Assembly (NCBI RefSeq): GCF_900009135.1
Contig: NZ_LT797711.1
Location: 437,545-501,544, forward strand
Length of the DNA stretch: 64,000 nucleotides
Reading direction: 5' to 3'
Source: Planktothrix sp. PCC 11201
GTDB taxonomy: Bacteria > Cyanobacteriota > Cyanobacteriia > Cyanobacteriales > Microcoleaceae
Shown: piece by piece, positions 9,401 to 18,545 of the stretch
Layout of the letters: every line of letters starts with the position of its first letter
Numbering within the stretch: position 1 is the stretch's first letter
Position numbers and translations under genes: made by a program
Notes under the pieces: model-generated
What the model was told of the DNA's origin: nothing
Databases searched by the model: none
Seen by the model: the letters and a program-made list of their open reading frames with translations, nothing else

Positions 9401-11012
9401 AGAAGCTCAAAGTATTTCCCAGATAGGAAATTGGGAATTGAATCTTCAGACTCAAAAAATGCGCTGTTCAAAGGAATTATTTAAGATTCTTGGCTTTGAT
9501 TTTAATTTAGGAGAACCCACATTATCCCAGTTAATTACTCGCATTCATGTTCAGGATCAACCTAAATTTTTAGAGGCTTTAGAACAACTCAAAACCCAAG
9601 GGATTAGTTATGATCTAGATCTCAGAATTATTCGTCATAATGATGGGGTAATTCGATATATTAATGCTATAGGTAAGGCTGGTTATAATCAACAGCATCA
9701 GATTACCGATATCTATGGCACAATGATGGATATTAGCGATCGCAAACAAGCAGAAATCGCCCTATCTGAAGCCAAGGAAGGCGCGGAAGCCGGAACCAAA
9801 GCCAAAGGTGATTTTTTAGCTAATATGAGTCACGAAATCCGTACCCCGATGAATGGTGTGGTGGGGATCGTTCAACTTTTGTTGATGACCGATCTTTCCC
9901 AGGAACAAAAAAAATTAGTCGATATGATTCAAGATAGCGGGAATCTGCTTTTAACCATTATTAATGATATTCTTAACTTCTCAAAAATTGAATCGGGGAA
10001 TTTGGAACTAGAAGAAAATCCTTTGGTTTTAAGAACTATATTCCAGTCGGTATGTGATCTCTTACACAAAAAAGCTGTAGAACGAGAAATTGACCTCACC
10101 TATTTAATTGATTCTGATATTCCTAATTATTTTTTAGGAGATAGTTCTCGTTTGAGACAAATTTTATTAAATCTAATAGGAAATGCGGTTAAGTTTACTA
10201 GTCATGGCAGTGTTTCTATTCGGGTAATGGGTCAACCTATTTCTGGTCAGAAATATGAATTAATCATCTCAATTCAAGATCAGGGGATTGGGATTAATTC
10301 TGATCAAATTAATCAACTCTTTCAACCCTTTACCCAGGGAGATATTTCCATTAATCGTAAATATGGCGGTACGGGTTTAGGATTAGTGATCAGTCAGAGT
10401 TTAGTTAATTTAATGGCAGGAACAATTTGGGTGGTAAGTCAGGGTGAGATTGGGGGAAATCCTCCCCCGGATTTTTTCTTAGATCCCGAACAACCTCAGA
10501 CCCAAGGTTCAACTTTTTATTTTACCCTGCAATTAAAACTCGCTGCTGAGAGCGACATTAATTTACTAACAAATCCCGCTTTACCTCAAGTCGAAAAAAT
10601 TTATGATCAATCGCAATTAAAAGTTTTGATCGCCGATGATGATCAGATCAATCAAGAATTTGGATTATTACTTCTGAAATTATTTGACTATGATGCGGAT
10701 ATTGCTAACAATGGATTAGAAGTATTAGAAATGTTAGAAAAACAATCCTATGATATCATTTTGATGGATATGCAAATGCCAGAAATGGATGGTTTAACCG
10801 CAACAAAAATAATTCGTGAATCCGCCCAAACCCAACCCTGGATTATTGCGGTGACGGCTAATGTTTTAGAGCGCGATCGTCAAAGATGTTTGGAGATAGG
10901 GATGAATGATTATCTGAGTAAACCGATCATGATCGAAGATTTTAATAAGGCTATTTCTAAATATTTGGAAAGTTTAGGGAATGGGGAATGGGGAATAGGG
11001 AATGGGGAATAG
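6477..11012 (+). CDS. CheB-CheR-PAS-histidine kinase-receiver hybrid sensor
   Basis: This 1511-residue cytoplasmic protein has, in order: a CheB-type methylesterase domain (1-190; [18 protein letters not shown] and GTGNDGTEG supply the Ser, His and Asp triad); a CheR methyltransferase domain (about 215-475; [17 protein letters not shown] site, [10 protein letters not shown]); a long coiled coil of '[20 protein letters not shown]' type (about 645-720); three PAS-like regions to about 1095; a HisKA domain with H-box NMSHEIRTP (His about 1119); a HATPase domain ([10 protein letters not shown]); and a receiver (phospho-acceptor Asp about 1431 in [11 protein letters not shown]). Such fusions couple methyl-type chemotaxis chemistry to phosphorelay signalling. 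The last codons ([14 protein letters not shown]) are translated heptamer repeat, so the original stop may have been replaced. The ATG at 6477 sits directly before the CheB domain. Confidence 0.93.
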   Translation: MTQNTQNNSPETPEKFFVVAMGASAGGLQPLEEFFTHLPNNPGAAFVVLQHLSPDFPSLMPELIQRRTSMQVEPIKDGVQLHPNHIYVLPPRHTLTVEKDCLRLEQHLSERVNYPINIFFKSLATEWGEKVIGILLSGTGNDGTEGLQAISQKGGITLVQSPETAQFTSMPSSVIPCDCLDGILSPEDLAQAVYSLVGYSLNYPISQVKGGDLIPVEQFEQILGILSKYEKIDFCQYKISTLSRRILNRCGVTQSPNLTQYITLLNQSETERKLLRQDLLISVTQFFRDPPAWELIEQQVLPELINSLAPQEQLRVWVPACATGEEAYSLAILIDEAIQAANKEITVKMFATDIDSKALEVASQGTYNESIKNNITPERLEKYFIYKAGCYQVKRHLREMLIIAPHNLTKNAGFSKMNLISCRNVLIYMQPLLQQQVLRLLHFSLASQGILFLGNAETLGEIETEFINIDQRWKIFRKHREIQLSLMPVSQLPLLAPVTIPPTSNRNLFQYERILDSVFNLCFTEQHLTCVLINQDCQLLHIFHNGADLLSFSTGKPKLDITELVPTPLRLPLKTAIHRAKREQQNVLYTGINLFRNGVNEILSLKIAFPNKYPIINEFLLVLLEIKTTVENKSNQIEFQVDIETVKQITELEYELQQTRENLQATIEELETTNEEQQATNEELLASNEELQSTNEELQSVNEELYTVNSEYQIKIQQLTELTSDIDNLLRSTDIGVIFLDNDLNIRKFTPTTSNIINILPTDINRPLSHFTHNLDCPNLVEILSNFVVTQIPLELEVINQRTQKQLLMRVNTYKGENNNNNGLVVTFVNINELKKIQNQLQASNNWLENIYINSPVGLCLLDQNLKFVKVNENFAKINHLSVGEHIGKTGQELFPEWASIYEPLMRQVLETGETLRNVEFQTLTPVFSQTRYWVSSFYPALLQDGQSGVGGVITEITEQKETQKEVKRAKDRLEEAQSISQIGNWELNLQTQKMRCSKELFKILGFDFNLGEPTLSQLITRIHVQDQPKFLEALEQLKTQGISYDLDLRIIRHNDGVIRYINAIGKAGYNQQHQITDIYGTMMDISDRKQAEIALSEAKEGAEAGTKAKGDFLANMSHEIRTPMNGVVGIVQLLLMTDLSQEQKKLVDMIQDSGNLLLTIINDILNFSKIESGNLELEENPLVLRTIFQSVCDLLHKKAVEREIDLTYLIDSDIPNYFLGDSSRLRQILLNLIGNAVKFTSHGSVSIRVMGQPISGQKYELIISIQDQGIGINSDQINQLFQPFTQGDISINRKYGGTGLGLVISQSLVNLMAGTIWVVSQGEIGGNPPPDFFLDPEQPQTQGSTFYFTLQLKLAAESDINLLTNPALPQVEKIYDQSQLKVLIADDDQINQEFGLLLLKLFDYDADIANNGLEVLEMLEKQSYDIILMDMQMPEMDGLTATKIIRESAQTQPWIIAVTANVLERDRQRCLEIGMNDYLSKPIMIEDFNKAISKYLESLGNGEWGIGNGE

Positions 11013-11031
11013 GGAATGGGGAATGGGGAAT
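10973..11031. repeat. Heptameric tandem repeat (GGGGAAT / AGGGAAT) over a stop codon
   Basis: Units of GGGAATG/GGGAATA begin inside the kinase-receiver gene and run past its stop at 11010-11012. The repeat supplies the final residues and the stop codon of that gene. It is the reverse complement of the CCCTATT family seen elsewhere. Confidence 0.9.
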
Positions 11032-11082
11032 TACGAAGTGATTTCTTGCCAAAATCAGCTATAGTATTTATTTGATTAACCC

Positions 11083-11240
11083 AAACCTTCCCTATCGAGC
11101 ACAGGATTAAAACATTCAGTCAACTGTAAATCCAATTCAGTCTCTAATTTAACTAACACCGCCGGGAAGTCCCCCGCTCTACAATAACCCAGGTGAGCGG
11201 TGGGATGAAAGGCGGGTCAACGTAGGTACGGAGTTGACCA
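11083..11240 (-). pseudogene. C-terminal remnant of an unidentified gene, frameshifted and cut by the IS
   Basis: On the minus strand a coherent protein end can be read, ending with the stop at 11083-11085: FHPTAHLGYCRAGDFPAVLV followed by KLETELDLQLTECFNP and a short tail. Upstream the frame stops, but a one-base shift near 11213 restores sense (RFGQLRTYVDP). The piece ends where the tnpB element begins, and no 5' part exists beyond the element. I do not recognise the family. The two-frame continuity is read directly; the claim that it was once one gene is an inference. Confidence 0.55.
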
Positions 11241-11241
11241 A

Positions 11242-12551
11242 ATCTTTTTTATTATGTAGTAAGATATTCAGACCAGGAGGTGATATTGAGTGCCACACAA
11301 AGCTGTACAAGTCCGTCTGTATCCAACTGCATTGCAAGAAGCACTACTAGCCCAAACATTTGGATGTTCGCGGTGGTGGTGGAATTATGCTTTAAATAAA
11401 TCGATTCAGGTTTATCAAGATACGGGGAAAGGGCTGGGACAGGTAGCACTCAACGCCCTACTACCTAAGCTCAAAAAAGCCGAAGATACTATTTGGTTAG
11501 CTGATTGTTATAGTCAGGTTTTACAAGCTACAACACTTAATCTAACCACAGCATACAAAAACTTTTTTGATAAACGTGCAGGTTTCCCTAAGTTTAAGTC
11601 TAAACATGGCAAACAGTCAATTCAATACCCTCAAAATGTCAAAATTGTTGATGGTAATGTCAAACTTCCTGGCAATATTGGGATAGTCAAAGCTAAAATA
11701 CATAGACCAATTGCCGGGAAAATCAAGACTGTAACTGTTAGTAAAACTCCTTCTGGGAAATATTTGGCATCTATCCTAACAGAAATTGAAGGGGAAAATC
11801 CCACTATTTCAGAAGGTAAAATCTATGGTATTGACTTAGGAATCAAACACTTTGCCGTTGTCACTGATGGCGAAAATGTTTCTAAATACGATAATCCCAA
11901 ACATCTTGCTAAACATGAGAAAAATCTCAAACGCAAACAGAAAAAATTAGCGCGTAAAGAAAAGGGGAGTAAATCCAGAAATAAATATCGTCAAGTTATT
12001 GCCTCCTTATACGAACGAGTGAGTAATTCCCGGCAAGATTTTCTACACAAACTTAGTCATAAGTTGGTCAGCGATAGCCAAGCTGTCATAGTAGAAAATC
12101 TTCATGTCAAAGGCATGGTTCGTAATCACAATTTGGCAAAAGCAATATCTGATTGTGGATGGGGAACTTTCACTAATTTTCTAGCTTACAAACTAGAAAG
12201 AAAAGGCGGTAAGTTAGTGGAGATTGATAGATGGTTTCCTAGTTCCAAACTCTGTTCTAATTGTTTCTATCAAGTCAGTCAAATGCCATTAGATGTTCGT
12301 GAATGGACTTGTCCTAATTGTGGTACTGATCATGACCGAGATGGAAACGCAGCTATAAATATTAGAGCAGAGGGCATCAGAATGCTTGCATTGAGCGCAG
12401 TCGAAATGCTAAAGACGGATGGTGCAGCCGTCTCTGCTGTAGGAGGGGAGGTAAGACCAAAAGGGGGATGCAAGTCCGTCTTGAGGCATTCCCCTGTGAG
12501 TACAGAAGCCGACACTGTACTTGGTACTCCAAGTCAGTGTGGGTAGTTCAC
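11242..12551 (+). mobile_element. tnpB-only IS200/IS605-group (IS1341-like) element
   Basis: The element holds one gene, tnpB, and no tnpA transposase, so movement would need a TnpA in trans. The right end has a typical subterminal hairpin (12512-12540, arms ACACTG-ACTTGG and CCAAGT-AGTGT, loop TACT) and finishes at GGGTAGTTCAC (12541-12551). The left end is less clear; it is placed at the junction between the gene remnant and the tnpB leader and may be off by tens of bases. The ABC exporter ATG lies only 25 nt beyond the right end. Confidence 0.75.
11290..12546 (+). CDS. tnpB: TnpB RNA-guided nuclease (OrfB, IS200/IS605 group)
   Basis: The protein has 418 residues and looks intact. It starts with GTG at 11290, chosen because a near-perfect Shine-Dalgarno (AGGAGGTGAT, 11275-11284) precedes it. 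The helix-turn-helix N-terminus (CSRWWWNYALNKS) is followed by RuvC-I (GIDLGIKHF, Asp about 182), RuvC-II (VIVENLHVKGM, Glu about 269), a four-Cys zinc ribbon (CSNC...CPNC) and RuvC-III (DRDGNAAINI, Asp about 351). The full catalytic set suggests an active RNA-guided DNA nuclease of the kind ancestral to Cas12. The C-terminal 50 residues overlap the expected omega-RNA and are probably not structural. Confidence 0.93.
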   Translation: MPHKAVQVRLYPTALQEALLAQTFGCSRWWWNYALNKSIQVYQDTGKGLGQVALNALLPKLKKAEDTIWLADCYSQVLQATTLNLTTAYKNFFDKRAGFPKFKSKHGKQSIQYPQNVKIVDGNVKLPGNIGIVKAKIHRPIAGKIKTVTVSKTPSGKYLASILTEIEGENPTISEGKIYGIDLGIKHFAVVTDGENVSKYDNPKHLAKHEKNLKRKQKKLARKEKGSKSRNKYRQVIASLYERVSNSRQDFLHKLSHKLVSDSQAVIVENLHVKGMVRNHNLAKAISDCGWGTFTNFLAYKLERKGGKLVEIDRWFPSSKLCSNCFYQVSQMPLDVREWTCPNCGTDHDRDGNAAINIRAEGIRMLALSAVEMLKTDGAAVSAVGGEVRPKGGCKSVLRHSPVSTEADTVLGTPSQCG

Positions 12552-12571
12552 TCTGTTAACCTGATTCGCCT
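12410..12571 (+). ncRNA. Predicted omega-RNA (reRNA) scaffold and guide of the first TnpB
   Basis: In characterised TnpB systems the guide RNA derives from the 3' end of tnpB, ends at the element's right end and carries about 16-20 nt of flanking DNA as guide. Here the GC-rich, structured 3' end of tnpB (including the 12512-12540 hairpin) would be the scaffold, and 12552-12571 the guide. The 5' limit is approximate. This is inferred by position and structure only. Confidence 0.45.
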
Positions 12572-12575
12572 AAAT

Positions 12576-14321
12576 ATGAAATCTTCTCGATTCCAAAAAC
12601 TGATAGAGTATCTGCGTCCCCATAAAAAAGCTACAATATTAGGAATTGTGGCGTTATTTCTGGTTAATGCGTTGGGGGTTTATATTCCGATTTTGATTCG
12701 GGATATTGTGAATGAACTGCAAGTAGCGATTAACTTTGATACGGTACAAAATCAGGTATTCTTGATTTTTATTTTAGCCTCAATTATGTGGGTGATTCGG
12801 ATGATCTCACGGACTATCATTTTTGGGGTAGGTCGTCAGGTTGAATTTGATTTAAAACAAAAGATTTTTAATCATTTATTAACCCTAGAATCCTCCTATT
12901 TCTCCGAAAGTACCATTGGAGATTTAATTAACCGTGCCACCAGTGATGTTGATAATATTCGCCGTTTATTAGGTTTTGCGGTTCTCAGTATTGCTAATAC
13001 CATCTTTGCCTATGGTTTAACCCTGCCAGTAATGTTAGCAATTAACTTCCGCTTGACTTTATTATCTATTTCTGTTTATCCCTTCATGTTGATTTTAGTG
13101 CAGGTTTTTAGTGGGAAACTCAGAGATCAACAAATGACAGTTCAGGAAAAACTCTCGAATATTAGCGATCTGATTCAAGAGGATATGAGTGGCATTTCTT
13201 TAATCAAGATTTACGCTCAAGAAGAAAACGAACGCCAAGCTTTTGCCGAAAATAACCAACAATTATTTTATGCTAATTTAGATTTAGCTAAAACCCGAAA
13301 TCTTTTGTTTCCCATTTTAGGGGGAATTGCTAGTTTAAGTTTTTTAATTTTATTGGGAATTGGGGATGAATTTATTGCCAATGGAGAACTGAGTATTGGT
13401 GATTTTGTAGCCTTAATTTTATATGTGGAACGTTTAGTATTTCCCACGGCTTTATTAGGATTTACGATTACAGCCTATCAACGGGGAGAAGTGAGTATTG
13501 ATAGAATTGAAGGGATTTTAAGTGTTGAACCTCGGATCAAAGATACCTTAGAACCTTTACCTTTACCCACTCCCATTCAAGGATGGTTAAGTGCATTTCA
13601 TCTGAGTTATACCTACCCCAGAAGCCAAGTTCCGGCTCTGAATGATGTTAATTTCACGATTAAACCAGGGGAAACCGTTGCCATTGTTGGTCAGATTGGT
13701 TCTGGAAAATCGACTTTGGCTAATGCTATTCCTAGGTTATTAGATATTAAGATAGATCAATTATTTGTGGATGGTCAGGATATTACGCAGTTAAAGTTAT
13801 CGGATTTGAGAAGTGCGATCGCCTATGTTCCTCAAGAGAGCTTTTTATTTAGTACCAGTATTCAGAATAATATTGCCTATGGTAATCCCCTAACGGAACA
13901 ATCAGAAATTGAAATGGCGGCTAGAATTGCTAAAATTCATGAAGAAATTTTGAATTTTCCTAAACAATATGAAACCCTAGTGGGTGAAAGGGGAATTACC
14001 TTATCCGGTGGACAACGACAACGAACTGCCTTAGCCAGAGCACTATTAGTGGATGCACCAATTTTGATTTTAGATGATGCTCTTTCGAGTGTAGATAATC
14101 AAACTGCCACGGAAATTTTACGAAATTTAAAAATCGGAGTCCAACGGAAAACCGTGGTTTTTATCTCCCATCAAATGTCGGCGGCTGCCATGGCGGATCG
14201 GATTTTAGTGATGGAAAAAGGGAGTATTATTCAAACTGGAACCCATACCGAATTAGTAGGAATAAAAGGACTATATCAGACCCTTTGGAATCAACATAAA
14301 TTAGAAGAATTATTGGTTTAA
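12576..14321 (+). CDS. ABC exporter half-transporter (permease fused to ATPase)
   Basis: The start is placed at ATG 12576 (581 aa, MKSSRFQKLIEYLRPHKK); an upstream in-frame start would run through the IS end. The first about 310 residues form a six-helix exporter membrane domain with an intracellular loop of the usual type (EDMSGISLIKIYAQEENE). The nucleotide-binding domain has Walker A GQIGSGKST (about 372-380), Q-loop YVPQESFLFS, signature LSGGQRQR (about 476), Walker B LILDDALSS and H-loop ISHQ. Length and layout fit MdlB/BmrA-like multidrug or lipid exporters working as dimers in the inner membrane. The substrate is unknown. No good Shine-Dalgarno is seen and the IS end lies 25 nt upstream, so the native promoter may have been displaced. 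Confidence 0.92.
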   Translation: MKSSRFQKLIEYLRPHKKATILGIVALFLVNALGVYIPILIRDIVNELQVAINFDTVQNQVFLIFILASIMWVIRMISRTIIFGVGRQVEFDLKQKIFNHLLTLESSYFSESTIGDLINRATSDVDNIRRLLGFAVLSIANTIFAYGLTLPVMLAINFRLTLLSISVYPFMLILVQVFSGKLRDQQMTVQEKLSNISDLIQEDMSGISLIKIYAQEENERQAFAENNQQLFYANLDLAKTRNLLFPILGGIASLSFLILLGIGDEFIANGELSIGDFVALILYVERLVFPTALLGFTITAYQRGEVSIDRIEGILSVEPRIKDTLEPLPLPTPIQGWLSAFHLSYTYPRSQVPALNDVNFTIKPGETVAIVGQIGSGKSTLANAIPRLLDIKIDQLFVDGQDITQLKLSDLRSAIAYVPQESFLFSTSIQNNIAYGNPLTEQSEIEMAARIAKIHEEILNFPKQYETLVGERGITLSGGQRQRTALARALLVDAPILILDDALSSVDNQTATEILRNLKIGVQRKTVVFISHQMSAAAMADRILVMEKGSIIQTGTHTELVGIKGLYQTLWNQHKLEELLV

Positions 14322-14387
14322 TTTAATTTTTGATTTGGGGTTGGGCGGGTTTATTTAGGTTGTTTTTTTGTATTCAAGATGGTTACG

Positions 14388-14448
14388 GAACCCGCCCCTA
14401 CGGGTTAATATTAACAAAAATTTCGTCATACCGCGTAGGGGCGGGTTC
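14388..14448. repeat. Intergenic inverted repeat (15-bp perfect arms)
   Basis: GAACCCGCCCCTACG (14388-14402) is mirrored exactly by CGTAGGGGCGGGTTC (14434-14448) with a 31-nt loop. Further partial copies of the CCCGCCCC motif lie at 14341-14349 and 14483-14496. The core GTAGGGGCG also forms the palindrome at 29963-29990. It lies between the convergent ABC and clpX genes and may also stop transcription. Confidence 0.85.
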
Positions 14449-14564
14449 GCGTCAACCAAGAAAAAGCACCCCAAAACTTTATAAACCCGCCCCGACCCCG
14501 ACAATAATTAATGGTTAATTGAATATGGTTAATTGAATTTTGGGTTTGCGGTGGGGCGGGTTAA

Positions 14565-15908
14565 TTATGCCGACTCATGTTGTCGATGCCAAGCGGGATG
14601 CCATAATACCTCGGCGGTAGAACGTTTTTCTACCATTTCTTGGGTAATTACACAGTGAACAACATCTTTTCTGGAGGGAATTTCATACATGACTTCTAAC
14701 ATTAATTCCTCCAAAATTCCCCGTAGAGCTCGCGCCCCGGTTTTCCGACGGAAGGCTTCCTTGGCAATCGCTTTTAACGCCTCGGGTTCAAATTCTAACC
14801 GGACATTATCCATGCGTAATAGCTTTTTATATTGTTTAACCAAAGCATTACTTGGTTCGGTTAAAATTTGCATCAAAGCCCCTTCATCCAAAGGAGAAAC
14901 CCTAGTTAAAACTGGAAGTCGGCCAATAAATTCAGGAATTAATCCAAATTTAACTAAATCTTCCGGTTGAACATGATACAAAACTTCGTCGGACTGGAGG
15001 GGAACAATCGGAGTTTTATGATCTTCTCTTGACTGCACAAAACCCAGGGATTTTTTGCCCAAACGTTGTTCAATCAGTTTTTCTAAACCCACGAAAGCCC
15101 CGCCACAGACAAATAAAATTTTGCTGGTATCAATTTGGATAAAATCCTGATAGGGATGCTTGCGTCCGCCCTGGGGAGGAACATTCACCACCGTGCCTTC
15201 TAACATTTTTAATAGGGCTTGTTGTACCCCTTCTCCAGACACATCTCGGGTGATGGAGGTATTTTCACTTTTACGCGCTATTTTATCAATTTCATCAATA
15301 TAAATAATCCCCTGTTGTGCGGCTTCAATATCAAAATCGGCAACCTGTAATAACCGCAATAAAATATTTTCCACATCATCCCCAACATAACCGGCTTCGG
15401 TTAAAGTGGTGGCATCGGCAACGGCAAAGGGAACATCTAATAATTTTGCTAAAGATTGGGCGAGTAAGGTTTTACCACAACCCGTTGGCCCCATCAAGAG
15501 AATATTCGCTTTTTGTAATTCTATCGCATCATCAGCCTCGGCATCAGAAGCTTTTAACTTTTCTACACTCAGACGTTTATAGTGGTTATAAACTGCAACG
15601 GATAGAACTTTTTTTGCCCCATCTTGACCGATGACATGATCATCTAAATAGTTTTTAATTTCGATGGGTTTAGGAATGGAAGTCAGAGAAAATCCTTTAT
15701 TGGCAGACTGTTTGGCAGAACGGGCTGGCTGCCCTCCAACGGAAACCGAGGCTGAATTTCGATCTGAAAATTCTTCTTCCAAAATCTCGTTACAGAGTTC
15801 GACGCATTCATCACAGATATAAACACCAGGGCCTGCAATTAATTTGCGAACTTGCTCTTGAGATTTACCGCAGAACGAACATTGTAAGTGAGAGTCATAT
15901 CTGGACAT
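14565..15908 (-). CDS. clpX: ATP-dependent Clp protease ATP-binding subunit ClpX
   Basis: ClpX (447 aa) unfolds and feeds substrates to the ClpP protease. The N-terminal zinc-binding domain is complete (Cys 10, 13, 32 and 35), and the AAA+ module has Walker A GPTGCGKT (about 140), Walker [10 protein letters not shown], the GYVGDDVE pore loop and the family segment [12 protein letters not shown]. The length is normal for cyanobacteria. Many genomes have clpP immediately upstream, but here a 187-nt intergenic region and then an unrelated kinase gene precede it on the same strand, so clpX is transcribed apart from clpP. The start ATG at 15908 is followed directly by the zinc finger. Confidence 0.97.
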   Translation of the reverse strand: MSRYDSHLQCSFCGKSQEQVRKLIAGPGVYICDECVELCNEILEEEFSDRNSASVSVGGQPARSAKQSANKGFSLTSIPKPIEIKNYLDDHVIGQDGAKKVLSVAVYNHYKRLSVEKLKASDAEADDAIELQKANILLMGPTGCGKTLLAQSLAKLLDVPFAVADATTLTEAGYVGDDVENILLRLLQVADFDIEAAQQGIIYIDEIDKIARKSENTSITRDVSGEGVQQALLKMLEGTVVNVPPQGGRKHPYQDFIQIDTSKILFVCGGAFVGLEKLIEQRLGKKSLGFVQSREDHKTPIVPLQSDEVLYHVQPEDLVKFGLIPEFIGRLPVLTRVSPLDEGALMQILTEPSNALVKQYKKLLRMDNVRLEFEPEALKAIAKEAFRRKTGARALRGILEELMLEVMYEIPSRKDVVHCVITQEMVEKRSTAEVLWHPAWHRQHESA

Positions 15909-16095
15909 ATTGAATTAATTTTTAATTAACTGCTGGTGGCTTTTCCCTAAATGGGGAAGATAGACTGAATTGCGTCACGACCTAGACCGGGGCAACTTTC
16001 CTGGGTGAACATCCGCACGCGAGATCCATACTATCTTTCCCTAAACTAACACTAAATGAAGAAAACGTGGGAATTATTGTTTTGTAACGTTTAGA

Positions 16096-18105
16096 TTAAA
16101 CCGGGGCTGTTGGGAGATAAACTGTAAATTTAGAACCAACTCCGAGTTGGCTAGAAACGCTGATTTGTCCTCCCAGCATTTTGCAATAGTGATGGGTAAT
16201 TGCTAAACCCAAACCCGTGCCGCCATACTCACGACTTAAAGAATTATCAACTTGGGTAAAGGCTTGAAATAAATTTTTCTGCTGTTCACGAGAAATACCA
16301 ATTCCGGTGTCCGTGACTTCAAAACAAATCCAGTCTAAATCTTCATTCTGTTCTCGCTTCAGGGTAAGGGTTACTTTGCCCTGATGGGTAAATTTCAGAG
16401 CATTACTGATTAAATTATAAAGAATCTGTCGAATTTTAGTGATATCTCCTTCCATGATATCCAAATTGTTTTTACAACAAATTTGTACTGTGTTTTGATT
16501 TTGCTCGGCGAGGGGCTGTAAGGAAGTTACCACCTCATGAACAAAACTAGCCACTTCAAAGGTTTCTAAAGATAAAGGCATTTGTCCAGCTTCAACTTTA
16601 CATAAATCTAGAATGTCATTAATTAAGGTAAGCAAATGGTGGCCGGACTGATGGATTTTTTCCACATCGGGTAATAGGTTATAGAGTTTTTGATCTACTA
16701 CTTCTTCGAGTAACAAATCGCTAAAGCCGATAATGGCGTGTAAAGGAGTGCGTAACTCATGACTCATGTTTGCTAAGAAGGTACTTTTAGCTTGGGAAGC
16801 CGCTTGAGCTTGATGTAAAGCCGTTTGTAAAACCCCTTCTACCTTCAACCGTTCTACCATTTCCATTCGTAACTGTTGGATGGCTTCTTGTAATTCTGCC
16901 GTGCGTTTTTTAACTCTAATTTCTAGCTCATTCTTGACTTGAGCCAATGATCTTTCAGCTTTAATCCGTTCAAATCGTTCAATTGCTAGGGCAACTAAAT
17001 TTGCTAAGGAATCAATAAATATCCGATCTTCTAGGCTACAGTCTTGTTGCTCGATGGGATATTCAACACAAATAAACCCAATAATTTTTCCGTTTAACCA
17101 AATGGGTCTATCTAAACAGTGACTAAAAAAAGAGGCGAGACTTTTGTCAATTAATTCGGATGATTCAGATAAAGATTTAGTTAATAAATCGAGAGGATAA
17201 AATGAGAATTTTTTCAAATTAAAAGGATTTGAACACAGGGAAAAGTTGTGATTAATAATCGATGATTCATCGGGGGAATGGTGATGGGTTTGACGTTCAT
17301 ACAAATCTAAACAATTCCATTCTAAAGCATTTTGTTTAACCCAAATTTCATCCCCATAACCTGGGTTTAAATCATTAACTTGCTCTTGATCTGACAGAGA
17401 ATCACCCAGGCCACTATGGAGCCAAACACTCACTCTGTCAACGTCTAAAGTATTCGCGGCGGTTTCAGTAATTTGGCGAATTGCTGTATCAATATGATCA
17501 TAATTGCGGGTTTGTTCTCGACTTAAATCGCGTAGGGCAACATTTTGACGATAGAGGCGTTCTGTACTTAATTGTAGGGTGGTTTCGGTTTTTTTTCGCT
17601 CCGTAATATCATGGAAAATAGAAAGAACAGCTTGTTCACCTTGAAAGGGTATAATTTGGAAGGAACCCATCACCCAAAAGGGAGTCCCATTGTTTTTTTG
17701 AACTTGCAGTTCATGGTTATGAATATAGCCTTCTGCGATAATTTTATCAATTAATTTTTGTCGCTCTGAGGCAATAGGATAAAATCCTAGGGTTTTGATA
17801 GTTTTGATCTGATCAAGGGGAAAATCAAATAAATCACTGGAAAAGGAATTAGCATATAAGATTAAACCATCGGATAGACGGCTAATTATGATGGGAATGG
17901 GTGTGAATTCTGCGATCGCTTCAAAAATTTCTCGTTGTGGAATCATGGATTCAAAACTATCGGTAAAAACCGGAGGTTTATTATTCTGTTTTTCATGCCA
18001 AACCTTGAGGCTGAAAGTTGTATTTTTCCAGTTTTCAGCATCTGAAAAAATAGGATTTTTTTGAGTTGCAAAAGATTCTTGAAAAAAGTTTTTTTCTAGC
18101 ATCAT
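16096..18105 (-). CDS. PAS-GAF sensor histidine kinase
   Basis: The protein has 669 residues, is soluble and lacks a receiver. A PAS domain (about 55-170, ending HDITERKKTE) is followed by a large GAF domain (about 195-375, with an insertion rich in Ser and His), a coiled coil (about 380-430), HisKA with H-box NMSHELRTPLHA (His about 449) and a HATPase domain (N-box NLISNALKF, G-box DTGIGIS, GGTGLGLAI). It should sense a small ligand or light/redox cue and phosphorylate an unlinked response regulator. Start codons at 18105 and 18102 (MM) are equivalent. The GAF domain shows no clear bilin-binding Cys-His pair, so a phytochrome role is not supported. Confidence 0.9.
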   Translation of the reverse strand: MMLEKNFFQESFATQKNPIFSDAENWKNTTFSLKVWHEKQNNKPPVFTDSFESMIPQREIFEAIAEFTPIPIIISRLSDGLILYANSFSSDLFDFPLDQIKTIKTLGFYPIASERQKLIDKIIAEGYIHNHELQVQKNNGTPFWVMGSFQIIPFQGEQAVLSIFHDITERKKTETTLQLSTERLYRQNVALRDLSREQTRNYDHIDTAIRQITETAANTLDVDRVSVWLHSGLGDSLSDQEQVNDLNPGYGDEIWVKQNALEWNCLDLYERQTHHHSPDESSIINHNFSLCSNPFNLKKFSFYPLDLLTKSLSESSELIDKSLASFFSHCLDRPIWLNGKIIGFICVEYPIEQQDCSLEDRIFIDSLANLVALAIERFERIKAERSLAQVKNELEIRVKKRTAELQEAIQQLRMEMVERLKVEGVLQTALHQAQAASQAKSTFLANMSHELRTPLHAIIGFSDLLLEEVVDQKLYNLLPDVEKIHQSGHHLLTLINDILDLCKVEAGQMPLSLETFEVASFVHEVVTSLQPLAEQNQNTVQICCKNNLDIMEGDITKIRQILYNLISNALKFTHQGKVTLTLKREQNEDLDWICFEVTDTGIGISREQQKNLFQAFTQVDNSLSREYGGTGLGLAITHHYCKMLGGQISVSSQLGVGSKFTVYLPTAPV

Positions 18106-18379
18106 TCAAGGGTTTAAGGGTTTAATCAAAGATTTATTAACTGGTTTTTGCCAATTGTAAGTTAGGGAAAATAGACCCGTAACCAACTTAGCCGTGTCAA
18201 TCCAATATTCTCTGGTTAATGCTTCATAGAAGCCAGATTCCTATTTTGCCGACACCCATTACTTTGCGGGCGAAGTCGGAGTAAATTTATATTGTCTTCT
18301 ACATTTTCCCTGCACCCTGGAGATTCCAAATAGTGTAGAACAGGATAGTCTGATTTGGGCAAAGATAGTCAAATTTTGT

Positions 18380-18483
18380 TATAGCGCTACGCATTACAGT
18401 TAGGAAACTTTTAAGTCCTGAAACTTTCACTGCTTACGGTTCTGTTCCGGTGTTCCGGTGTTCTAAGAGTGCGTGGCGCTATA
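18380..18483. repeat. Inverted repeat in the 440-nt divergent gap upstream of the glycosyltransferase
   Basis: TATAGCGCTACGCA (18380-18393) pairs with TGCGTGGCGCTATA (18470-18483), 13 of 14 positions matching. The loop contains a GTTCCGGT direct repeat (18444-18459). The rest of 18106-18545 shows no gene. It is probably a dispersed hairpin element or an RNA leader of the downstream gene. Confidence 0.65.
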
Positions 18484-18545
18484 GAAGTAATGTTCCTCTA
18501 ATTCCCAAGCTGTGGGATATTAATTCTTGCACTCTCACCGGACGG

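Noticed and set aside
14330..14518. 62-codon frame in the gap before clpX
   Set aside because: It runs through an inverted repeat and has no protein-like character or ribosome-binding site.
14565..15908. clpP next to clpX
   Set aside because: The bases upstream of clpX contain no protease gene; a sensor kinase comes next.
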